From contig JAYPBC010000003.1 in the NCBI GenBank assembly GCA_038124025.1, forward strand, positions 54,391 to 118,390: DNA of 64,000 nt, in the 5' to 3' direction. Under the pieces are notes generated by a model. It had not been told where the DNA came from. It worked only from the letters and a program-made list of their open reading frames with translations, and did not search any database. Each line of letters starts with the position of its first letter. The first letter of the stretch is position 1. Of the stretch, positions 17,663 through 25,095 are shown in pieces. The DNA is from UBA1275 sp038124025. Lineage in GTDB: Bacteria; Bacteroidota; Rhodothermia; Balneolales; Balneolaceae. The position numbers and the translations under genes were made by a program.

Positions 17663-18343
17663 ATGAAAATAGAAGTCTGTTGCAATAGTTTATACTCAGT
17701 TCAAATCGCTGAAAAATTGGGCGCCTCGCGCGTTGAATTATGCCAAAATCTACTCCAGGACGGCCTAACTCCAAGTATGGAATTACTACGAGAGGCCTGT
17801 GAATCTCATTCAATCCCTATTCATGTACTCATACGCCCTAGAATGGGAGATTTCTTTTATACGTCTGCCGATTTGAATCATATTGAGAAGTCCATCATTA
17901 AAGCTCTCGATTTTCCCATAGCAGGAATTGTAGTGGGCCATATGACTAACGAAAAAGGAGTTGATCTAGGGCTTTTACGCCATTGGCGAGCCTTAACTCC
18001 AGGACTAGAACTTAGCTTTCATAGGGCATTCGATAGGGTAAAAAATCCTTTCAATGTATTAGAACAGCTTGTAGAAGCGGGATTCAATCGGATATTGAGT
18101 TCCGGGCAGCAAGCTACTGCTAGTTTGGGAATTAATTTACTACAAGAATTACAGAGAATTGCCCGCTCAACCCTAGAAATAATGCCAGGTGGTGGAATAA
18201 ACGAAAAGAATATTACTGAGTTCAAAAAAGCTGGCTTTACAAGCATTCACCTATCAGCAAAGTCTAGATCACTTCCTGCTCATTTAGAACCTACTATTGA
18301 CCTAAACATACTAGAAAAAGTTCTCTCCCTAAGTTCAGAATGA
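17663..18343 (+). CDS. cutC: CutC family protein (copper homeostasis protein CutC)
   Basis: 226 aa TIM-barrel. It opens with MKIEVCCNSLYSVQIAEKLG and has the family stretches RVELCQNLLQDGLTPS, IHVLIRPRMGDFFYT, SFHRAFDRVKNP, RILSSGQQATA and IMPGGGINEKN. The genetic link to copper tolerance comes from E. coli and is disputed; the biochemical activity is unclear. It follows the asparagine-synthase-like gene by 23 bases on the same strand. The true copper transport genes of this window (copA and a CopZ-like gene) are far away at 41-44 kb. Confidence 0.92.
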   Translation: MKIEVCCNSLYSVQIAEKLGASRVELCQNLLQDGLTPSMELLREACESHSIPIHVLIRPRMGDFFYTSADLNHIEKSIIKALDFPIAGIVVGHMTNEKGVDLGLLRHWRALTPGLELSFHRAFDRVKNPFNVLEQLVEAGFNRILSSGQQATASLGINLLQELQRIARSTLEIMPGGGINEKNITEFKKAGFTSIHLSAKSRSLPAHLEPTIDLNILEKVLSLSSE

Positions 18344-18403
18344 AAACACCTTAGTTATTGAAATTGGTAAAAATTTACTCATATTAGTACATATTCAACT
18401 ATA

Positions 18404-19321
18404 TTGGCTAATATGACAAAAGTAGATTCTCTTTTTAGTTTATTTTTTAATGACCATCTTAAAAAACGTCTCGAGTCCTGGGTCATCATTATTGCTTCAA
18501 TTGGCTTTGTCGTTCACCTCAGCCTCATACTGCTGGTCAATACATTTGGAATAGTAGAACTTGCTGGCTTTGAAGATTACTTGGCCAACCCTATATCCGC
18601 GGTGTATACTCCATTTTCATTTATACTAATTTATGAGGTATACCTGCTCATTTATTATCTACCACGTTCTTTTGCCATTTCAATTGGAAAGCAATTTGAG
18701 ATCATTTCATTAATTCTGATTCGACGCGTATTCAAAGATATTTCAAAAATTAATGTGCAAAGTGAAATACTTTTTCAAGCAGAAAACCTTCCGTTATTGT
18801 ATGACATCCTAGGTATTTTAGTGTTATTCACACTTATTTTTGTATATCGTTATTTTCTAATAAAGCGAACAGTTCATCAAGCTTCGGAATCACTAAGCCA
18901 GTTTAAAAGCTACAAGAAACTGCTTTGTTTATTATTGATACCTGTTTTTATTGGCTTGGCAGGTGTCAGTTTCTTTAAATGGTCGATAGATATTTATCAC
19001 ATCGTTATAGATGGGCAGCAAAAGCTAATGGACTTTAATTCCGTATTTTATCACGATTTCTTTGATATCTTGATTATTGTCGATGTACTAATTCTAGTAG
19101 CATCACTTAAATTTACCGATCGCTATAGCCTCATTATTCGAAATACTGGCTTCGTTATTACCACCGTACTGTTGCGTGTTTCCTTTAATTACGTCGGCTT
19201 AGAAAATGTAGTACTGATGATAGGAGCCGTATTATTTGGAGTTTCTATTTTAGGTGTGCAGCTGTTGTATGATAAAATAGATTTAGGCGATAGTACCAAA
19301 GAAAGTTATGGGTACATGTAA
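18404..19321 (+). CDS. Multi-spanning membrane protein of unknown function
   Basis: 305 aa from a TTG at 18404; an ATG three codons later (18413) is equally possible and neither has a clear ribosome-binding site. About seven hydrophobic helices (near residues 27-48, 62-85, 97-110, 138-155, 172-192, 222-240, 252-290). The segment YLPRSFAISIGKQFEIISLI, then LIRRVFKDIS, has the basic/hydrophobic periodicity of a voltage-sensor or channel-like helix, but no selectivity filter or known motif is visible. I do not recognise the family. A possible micro-lipoprotein begins directly after its stop. Confidence 0.6.
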   Translation: MANMTKVDSLFSLFFNDHLKKRLESWVIIIASIGFVVHLSLILLVNTFGIVELAGFEDYLANPISAVYTPFSFILIYEVYLLIYYLPRSFAISIGKQFEIISLILIRRVFKDISKINVQSEILFQAENLPLLYDILGILVLFTLIFVYRYFLIKRTVHQASESLSQFKSYKKLLCLLLIPVFIGLAGVSFFKWSIDIYHIVIDGQQKLMDFNSVFYHDFFDILIIVDVLILVASLKFTDRYSLIIRNTGFVITTVLLRVSFNYVGLENVVLMIGAVLFGVSILGVQLLYDKIDLGDSTKESYGYM

Positions 19322-19414
19322 ATTGAAAGATATTTAGTAATCTGCTTTTTAGGAGTCTTTTTTTCCACTTGTAGTTCTGATTCTAAGCCAAGACCACCTT
19401 GTTGTTCCCCATGA
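19322..19414 (+). CDS. Possible 30-residue micro-lipoprotein with non-canonical ATT start
   Basis: Immediately after the TAA of the membrane-protein gene, in the same frame, 30 codons encode a textbook lipoprotein signal: IERYLVICFLGVFFSTC, then the short Cys/Pro-rich tail SSDSKPRPPCCSP. No ATG, GTG or TTG is available in frame; ATT is the only plausible start, initiated by coupling to the upstream stop. The alternatives are stop-codon readthrough adding a C-terminal extension, or a decayed gene that lost its start. The hydrophobic core plus FSTC lipobox makes chance less likely, but 30 codons is short. Confidence 0.35.
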   Translation: MERYLVICFLGVFFSTCSSDSKPRPPCCSP

Positions 19415-19541
19415 AATAGTTAATCCCATAACGTCTTTTTTAAGTTTCCCTAACTAATAATTAGAAAGGTATATTGGGAAACATTTGGGAAAATTTTAAA
19501 AAATCAATCTTACAAATTATTGTTTTTATTAAGACAAAATG

Positions 19542-19625
19542 TACGAGAGGGGGGACTCGAACCCCCACATCGGTTAAGATACTAGATCCTAAATCTAGCG
19601 CGTCTACCAATTCCGCCACTCTCGC
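19542..19625 (-). tRNA. tRNA-Leu (anticodon UAG)
   Basis: On the minus strand the sequence begins GCGAGAGTGGCGGAATTGG and ends in a T arm with GGTTCGAGTCC. The acceptor stem GCGAGAG pairs with CTCTCGT (one G-U pair), and the anticodon stem CTAGA/TCTAG encloses the loop TTTAGGA, giving anticodon TAG for CUA codons. The long variable arm typical of class II tRNAs (Leu, Ser, Tyr) is present. The discriminator base is A and the CCA end is not fully encoded (ACA). It stands alone. Confidence 0.96.
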
Positions 19626-19790
19626 AAATCAACCAGAGAGATAATTTACCTATCAGTTGATTATCAAAATTTGACAGACTTTAAACTACGCTTTTATACA
19701 CATATAGTCCAATAGTCGATTTACATAAATTCTGCATACATAGCCTAGCTTCACCAATGCCCAATTAAACCATGGTTAATTTATCCATTC

Positions 19791-20106
19791 ATGTTTGAAA
19801 AGGGGAATCATATTCGCCTGTTTAAAAAAGAGAACTTAATTAAAGGGTATAAAAATAAACGAAAAATCACCCAATACATCGCGAAAAAGAAAAGCTAAAA
19901 ACTCCTCTGAAAGAATTAAACGGATAGAGCATCGCGGGGACTATGTTCGCATTTCTAGAACAGGAGGTGTGGCTGAAAGAGCATCTTTTTCCAACAAGAA
20001 AATGGGCATAGGTGCAACTGTAAATACTATGCATGGCCTGCGTATTCTAGTTTCAAAATCGGTGGATACCATGTGCGCGGATAAACTGCACAAAGCTTGC
20101 AATTAA
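19791..20106 (+). pseudogene. Broken or start-less small basic protein
   Basis: Two overlapping reading frames look like one damaged gene. Frame one starts at ATG 19791 and gives 35 Lys/Arg-rich residues, ending at TAA 19896-19898. Frame two is open from 19840 to TAA 20104-20106 without any usual start and encodes RIKRIEHRGDYVRISRTGG, then VAERASFSNKKMGIG and NTMHGLRILVSKS. The RIEHRGxYVRxSRTGGVA phrase resembles, from memory, the N-terminus of small conserved basic proteins in marine bacteria whose members run on well past this point, so this copy would also be truncated. A +1 shift in the A-rich stretch near 19884-19894 would join the frames. Confidence 0.4.
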
Positions 20107-20326
20107 TTATAATGCTGGTTATTAGCACCTTTAATTTAATGGTGTTTTCTGCGAGAGCGTTCTAACTGAGTGCATGGCTAATTACACAGATAATCTTATT
20201 TTATGCAAGGATAAGCTGGAGTATTTTCATTTTTTTAAAACATCTTATTCAAAGTTTGTCCAAGGTTTTCGCGATATACCCGATTGAGACTTTTTTACAA
20301 ATACACTAACTCTAAAAATAGACGCT

Positions 20327-20656
20327 ATGTATTATAACTTACGCATGGTGTATATCACCACACCTGACAAAGCCACCGCTAAAACTTTAGGCCGGAAAAT
20401 TCTAACAAACCACCTAGCAGCATGTGTGAATATTGTAGACGGTATGGAATCCATGTACTGGTGGGAAGGGGAGATCAAAGAAGAGACTGAGTGTATACTG
20501 CTGGTGAAAACTCATTATTCAAAAATGAAGAAACTCACCAAACTTGTGGAGAAACACCACCCTTACGATTGCCCGTGTATAATATCCTACACTATCACTG
20601 AAGATGAGGGTAGTGAAGAATACAGAAACTGGCTTATGTATGAGTCACAGAAATAA
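20327..20656 (+). CDS. cutA: Divalent-cation tolerance protein CutA
   Basis: 109 aa, the usual length. Family motifs are VYITTPDKATAKTLGRKIL, HLAACVNIVDGMESMYWWEG, ETECILLVKT and HPYDCPCIISYTI. CutA forms a very stable PII-like trimer in the cytoplasm; its copper role in E. coli is indirect and its general function is unsettled. Convergent with the NrnA-Deg fusion gene 46 bases away; an inverted repeat TTACTTAT/ATAAGTAA (20658-20675) lies just past its stop. Confidence 0.96.
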   Translation: MYYNLRMVYITTPDKATAKTLGRKILTNHLAACVNIVDGMESMYWWEGEIKEETECILLVKTHYSKMKKLTKLVEKHHPYDCPCIISYTITEDEGSEEYRNWLMYESQK

Positions 20657-20702
20657 CTTACTTATAAATAAGTAAACAAAAGAATACACAATGAATCCGA
20701 AA

Positions 20703-22967
20703 CTATTCAAGTACTTTTCGGCGCAATAACATTTCAGTTTCGTACTCTTTTCCTTCTCGAAACAATCGAACCGTCATTAAATTCCCTTCGTCATATTCAC
20801 GCATTAAAGCAAAGGCGTGCATTTGACTAGCAACACGCTCTTTACCTATTCGCATGATGATATCACCAGGTAAAATACCTGATTCATAGGCAGGACCATT
20901 CCTATTTACGCTTAGCACAAAGAGTCCAGGGACTGGTGGCAGTCCATATTGCCGAACCAAACCACGCGTCATAGGGGTGAATTCCATACCCGTATCAAAT
21001 GCTAATTGCACTTCGCCTGAATCCTTTAATTGTTCTATAATTTTTTGGACCCGCTCGCTAGGAATGGCAAATCCCAAACCTACAAATCCGTTGCTCGTAC
21101 CCCCAGTAAATATGAAGGTATTTACCCCTATGACCTCGCCATTCGAGTTAACCAAGGGCCCACCAGAATTCCCACGATTAATGGCAGCATCGGTTTGAAT
21201 CATATCAATATATACCCTAGGCTCTTGTGGATCCGGCCTAAAATCTCGTTTGGTTGCGCTAATAACCCCAACAGTTACCGTGGGTTGACCATCGGCAAAA
21301 AGTCCGAAAGGATTACCCATTGCAATGGCCCATTCACCCGCCATCAAGTCATCGGTAGGAGCAAATTCTACATATGGGAATTCAGTAGTATCTGATTGTA
21401 TCTTTAGCAAGGCTAAATCAGCCAGTTCATCGGAACCTAAAATCTCAGCCTCATAATTGGATCCATTGGGCAGGGTAACCATGATGGTTTTTGCGTTCGG
21501 ATTCGCAACATGTTCATTGGTGACAATTAAGCCGTCCGCGCTAATGATGAATCCAGAACCCATACTTTGCACTTCCCGCTGCACGGGTTGCTCAAAGAAG
21601 AATGAAAAAAATGGATCTCTGGTTGGCGCAAATCCTGTCTGCAATTCCGTTACGGTAATGCTCACAATAGCTGGACTAGCCTTTTCTACCGCTGTGGTGA
21701 TCGCATTGGCTCTTGAACGATCAATGGATCCTCCTCGAATCCGGCGACCCTCGGTATCTTCAGCATAACGTTGATCTTGGGTTAAAGCTCTCATACCTGA
21801 GTTGTCCTTCATCTCCACCTCATCACCCATCCGAAAGGTGTCTTCCTCCGAAAGCCTAGACTGACTTTGAACCGTACTGTCTTGAGAATCGGCAGTCCCT
21901 GATGAATCATCCGTTTGCCCAACCCCAGCACATGCTCCGGCAAACATGGCCCACGTTAGGAATACCGCTAAAAGCAAGTAAGAGTTTAGGTTTTTTTTCG
22001 CCTGTTGTATACTTTCCTCTCCCAACGCTAAGACTGCTTTTTTAGCCTGCTCCATGGGTGCTTTGAACCATCCTGCGGCCGCTTTCGCATGCCCACCTCC
22101 ATTTATTTTTCTGGCCCAACCATTCACGTCCAACGAACTTCTAGATCGCAAGCTCACTTTAATACGATCCGCATCTTCTCTAAATAATACACACCCCATA
22201 ACACCCTCAAGACTCAATGGATATTTTACAAATCCCTCGGTGTCGCTGGGTTCAGTACCAGTCGCTTCAAACATAGCTTGAGTGACGGTAATACTAGCAA
22301 TCTGTCCGCCCAAATGAGTTTCAATAGTATCTAGTGCCTTTCCCAACAAAGCAATTTGCCCCTGACTTTTGTTGGCATACAGTGCGTCCATTATTTCGTT
22401 TGGGCGAAACTCTCCCCGAGTTAATAAATCAGATGCGGCGGCCAAAGTGGCTGGAGTAACACTCTCAAACTGAAAGGACCCGGTATCGGTGACTAGCCCC
22501 GTGTACAAAGCTTTACAGGCGGCTGATGATAGTTGCTCAGGCTTATGGGCTTGATATAACCCATAAATCAATTCACAAGTAGAAGAAGCGCCCGCAACCG
22601 AAATCATCTCGTCAAAAATATCACTGGGATCGGGATGATGGTCTATCATATACAATGGTATGTTAGCTTCAGCTAGGTTTTTTGCTAGTTCACCAAATCG
22701 AGAGAGTTGATTCCCATCAACAAATAAAACCGCGTCAAGATCGGCTAAATCATTGGGCGTGGGAGATTCAACGGGGAATAAATTCATTAACCATTGTAGA
22801 TTCTCTGGAGGAAGATCCTGATTAAAGGCCCGCACTTGCAACCCATTTTGTTCTAACCAGAGACAGATACCGACTTGAGATCCTATGCAATCTCCATCTG
22901 GACGAATGTGTGAAAAAACTGCTATTTTACTGTGCGAAAGAAGTTTTGCTATTAAGTTAGTATACAT
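20703..22967 (-). CDS. Fusion of NrnA-like DHH/DHHA1 phosphodiesterase with Deg/HtrA-type serine protease
   Basis: 754 aa. Residues 1-323 are a complete DHH/DHHA1 enzyme (HIRPDGDCIGSQVG, FVDGNQLS, MIDHHPDPSD, TGLVTDTGSFQFES, GGGHAKAAAGW), the family that degrades nanoRNA or linear/cyclic dinucleotides in the cytoplasm. Residues 324-346 form a classic lipoprotein-like signal segment (KKNLNSYLLLAVFLTWAMF, then AGAC). Residues 430-754 are a Deg protease with His in TNEHVA, Asp in DLALLKI, Ser in GNSGGP and one PDZ domain. A hydrophobic signal in mid-protein would place the two enzymes on opposite sides of the inner membrane. The junction is an A8 run (21991-21998). With seven A the frame reads ACC TAA, ending after the phosphodiesterase. 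No ATG precedes the protease half; an AGAGGAAAG sits before an ATA at 22010. Real fusion, indel or slippage all remain possible. Confidence 0.85.
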   Translation of the reverse strand: MYTNLIAKLLSHSKIAVFSHIRPDGDCIGSQVGICLWLEQNGLQVRAFNQDLPPENLQWLMNLFPVESPTPNDLADLDAVLFVDGNQLSRFGELAKNLAEANIPLYMIDHHPDPSDIFDEMISVAGASSTCELIYGLYQAHKPEQLSSAACKALYTGLVTDTGSFQFESVTPATLAAASDLLTRGEFRPNEIMDALYANKSQGQIALLGKALDTIETHLGGQIASITVTQAMFEATGTEPSDTEGFVKYPLSLEGVMGCVLFREDADRIKVSLRSRSSLDVNGWARKINGGGHAKAAAGWFKAPMEQAKKAVLALGEESIQQAKKNLNSYLLLAVFLTWAMFAGACAGVGQTDDSSGTADSQDSTVQSQSRLSEEDTFRMGDEVEMKDNSGMRALTQDQRYAEDTEGRRIRGGSIDRSRANAITTAVEKASPAIVSITVTELQTGFAPTRDPFFSFFFEQPVQREVQSMGSGFIISADGLIVTNEHVANPNAKTIMVTLPNGSNYEAEILGSDELADLALLKIQSDTTEFPYVEFAPTDDLMAGEWAIAMGNPFGLFADGQPTVTVGVISATKRDFRPDPQEPRVYIDMIQTDAAINRGNSGGPLVNSNGEVIGVNTFIFTGGTSNGFVGLGFAIPSERVQKIIEQLKDSGEVQLAFDTGMEFTPMTRGLVRQYGLPPVPGLFVLSVNRNGPAYESGILPGDIIMRIGKERVASQMHAFALMREYDEGNLMTVRLFREGKEYETEMLLRRKVLE

Positions 22968-23082
22968 AAGCGAACGTTAATCTGGTAAGGGCCGATATTT
23001 AGGTGTAACACCCAATAACGCTTTACACTAATATATTAGTATTCGCTGCAACTTCCCATGTTCTCACCTATCATTACTATCT

Positions 23083-23703
23083 ATGCATGCATTGATTATT
23101 GCAGGAGGAATTCCTCCAAAAAAAAACTTATTGGAACAAGAGATAGCTCTCGCTCAACTAAAGATAGGAGCGGATAGCGGAGGGCATGTCTATTTAGGTT
23201 ATGGTCACAGACCCGATATGGTAGTCGGAGATCTTGATAGCTTTGTATACACTCGTCATAAAGGGATTAATTTATTGGAACTGCCCGACCAAGAAACCAA
23301 TGACCTCGAGAAAAGTCTAGAGTATGCACTCGAAAAAGGCGTCAAAACAGTGTGCGTTCTTGGGGCTACGGGTAAACGATTTGATCATAGTCTTAAAAAC
23401 CTTTCTGTACTCCTTCGTTACCTAGACCGATTTGAGGATATTCGGTTTAAAGACAATCACGGTGAGCTTTTCCTGGTACGCTCGCCATATAAACCTAAGC
23501 AAGCTGTCGGTACGGGAATTTCATTTTTCCCCGTTAACGAAGCCGTAAAAAATTTCAGTTCCAGTGGGGTAAAATATCCCTTAAAAAATGCCGAACTTGC
23601 CATGGGAATTCAGGATGGAACATCCAATGAAATCACCTCTGAGGATGCCGTGATTCATTTTGATGGTATCCTTGGGGTTTATATTATACAAACTGTTCAA
23701 TAA
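23083..23703 (+). CDS. thiN: Thiamine diphosphokinase
   Basis: 206 aa. It transfers pyrophosphate from ATP to thiamine, making thiamine diphosphate. Visible family motifs are IGADSGG, then PDMVVGDLDSF, LPDQETNDLEKSLEYAL and the hallmark LGATGKRFDHSLKNL. The C-terminal thiamine-binding beta-sandwich has FSSSGVKYPLKN and IQDGTSNEI. First gene of a plus-strand run with pepP 15 bases downstream. I see no TPP riboswitch upstream, in keeping with a salvage enzyme. Confidence 0.95.
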   Translation: MHALIIAGGIPPKKNLLEQEIALAQLKIGADSGGHVYLGYGHRPDMVVGDLDSFVYTRHKGINLLELPDQETNDLEKSLEYALEKGVKTVCVLGATGKRFDHSLKNLSVLLRYLDRFEDIRFKDNHGELFLVRSPYKPKQAVGTGISFFPVNEAVKNFSSSGVKYPLKNAELAMGIQDGTSNEITSEDAVIHFDGILGVYIIQTVQ

Positions 23704-23718
23704 TCATATATCGTAGGC

Positions 23719-25053
23719 ATGCATCACAAACATCGCAACAAACTGTACGCTCTTTTTTCTCAAACTCAACAGTCCATTATTTACTTAGAAGGCGCTAAGG
23801 TTATGTACCGTTATGAAACAGATTATGAATTCGCCTTCCGTCAGGAGTCCAACTTTTGGTATGTTAGCGGAGTTAATGAAGCTGATTGCGCGGCTATTCT
23901 GAACATTGACTTAAAAGAATTTCATTTATTCGTCCCCAAAAGAGATGCGCTATACGCCGTTTGGCATGGCTATGTCAAAAGCCTGGATCAATACCGTTCC
24001 GAGTATTCTCCCGATCACGTGCACTACATGGATGAACTACCCGAGGTAATTAAACAATTAAAACCCTCAACCGCTTTTTGCTTAAATGAGCACTCTGAGG
24101 AGCTGCTTCGTTCGCATCAACCAGAGATATCCACTAATTCTGAGGCTTTAATCGAAGCCTTAACCGATGCCAGGGTCATTAAAACTGAGGACGAGATCGA
24201 GTGCTTACGAAAGGCTAGCCAGGTGAATGATGAGGCCTATGAACAGGTAATACAGACATGGAAACCAGGCATGTATGAATATGAGGCAAAAGCGAAGTTT
24301 ACCCAGGTGCAGATGTCACATGGCCTGCAACAAGATGCGTATAATGGAATCTATGCGTCAGGTCCAAATTCTGCCATTTTACACTATGTTTCGAATACCC
24401 GTCAAACCCAAGATGGAGAGCTCTTTCTAATTGATGCAGGGTTTGAATATGAGGGTTATGCGGCAGATTTTAGTCGAACCTTTCCCGTGAATGGGCGTTT
24501 CTCTACCGAACAAGCAGCCGTGTATGACGCGGTTTTAACGGCCCAAAAACAAGTTATTGAAGCCATTAAGCCTGGAGTACGGATGGAGGATTTACACATG
24601 ATGGCCGCTCGCACCATGATGGGAGGTTTACTCGAGATGGGAATCCTTAAGGGCTCACTGGACGATCTAATGGAAGCCAACATTTTTGCTTTATTTTTCC
24701 CTCATGGCTTGGGACATTTTTTGGGCCTAGATACGCATGATGTTGGCGGATATCCTAAAGGAGTGGAACGAATTGACCGACCTGGTATTTTTTACCTACG
24801 AGCTAGGCGTGAATTAGAAGCCGGTATGGTCGTTACGATTGAACCCGGTATTTATTTTGTGCCCGCCGTGCTAGAGCCTGCATTAAAGGACCCTGCTAAA
24901 CAGATGTTTTTAAACACCGAAAAGATTCATCAATTCATGAATTTTGGAGGAATCCGCATAGAGGATGATATCGTAGTCACAGAAGACGGTTATGAAAACC
25001 TAACTCATATTGACAAAGAACGAGATGAAATTGAACGGCTTATGAATAGCTAG
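23719..25053 (+). CDS. pepP: Xaa-Pro aminopeptidase (M24B)
   Basis: 444 aa. It removes N-terminal residues preceding proline; a two-metal enzyme of the pita-bread fold. The N-terminal creatinase-like domain covers about residues 1-165. The five metal ligands are visible: two Asp in IDAGFEYEGYAADFSRTFP, His in FFPHGLGHFLGLDTHDVGG, Glu in VVTIEPGIYF and Glu in GIRIEDDIVVTEDGYENLT. It lies between thiN and dnaX on the same strand with short gaps; no functional link is apparent beyond co-transcription. Confidence 0.95.
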   Translation: MHHKHRNKLYALFSQTQQSIIYLEGAKVMYRYETDYEFAFRQESNFWYVSGVNEADCAAILNIDLKEFHLFVPKRDALYAVWHGYVKSLDQYRSEYSPDHVHYMDELPEVIKQLKPSTAFCLNEHSEELLRSHQPEISTNSEALIEALTDARVIKTEDEIECLRKASQVNDEAYEQVIQTWKPGMYEYEAKAKFTQVQMSHGLQQDAYNGIYASGPNSAILHYVSNTRQTQDGELFLIDAGFEYEGYAADFSRTFPVNGRFSTEQAAVYDAVLTAQKQVIEAIKPGVRMEDLHMMAARTMMGGLLEMGILKGSLDDLMEANIFALFFPHGLGHFLGLDTHDVGGYPKGVERIDRPGIFYLRARRELEAGMVVTIEPGIYFVPAVLEPALKDPAKQMFLNTEKIHQFMNFGGIRIEDDIVVTEDGYENLTHIDKERDEIERLMNS

Positions 25054-25095
25054 CTTTGATCTTCAAATCGTCCCGCTTTTTTGTACCTTAATTAT

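Larger units (their letters stand above)
19415..20326. other. Long intergenic region around tRNA-Leu
   Basis: Over 900 bases separate the membrane-protein/micro-lipoprotein end from cutA. They hold, in order: an inverted repeat GTTTCCC (19444-19450) with GGGAAAC (19476-19482), with TTGGGAAA repeated just beyond; the tRNA-Leu gene on the minus strand; and a broken basic-protein ORF at 19791-20106. From 20107 to 20326 I see nothing beyond the probable cutA promoter region. No tRNA-end duplication indicating an integrated element is visible. Confidence 0.6.

Noticed and set aside
19415..20326. Genomic island at tRNA-Leu
   Set aside because: No integrase, no direct repeat of the tRNA 3' end, and no compositional break that I can see; only one damaged small ORF.
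20658..20675. Inverted repeat TTACTTAT/ATAAGTAA after cutA
   Set aside because: It has a two-base loop, is AT-only in most positions, and has no T-tract; not a credible terminator.
23000..23082. TPP riboswitch upstream of thiN
   Set aside because: The interval is too short and lacks the CUGAGA-type core.
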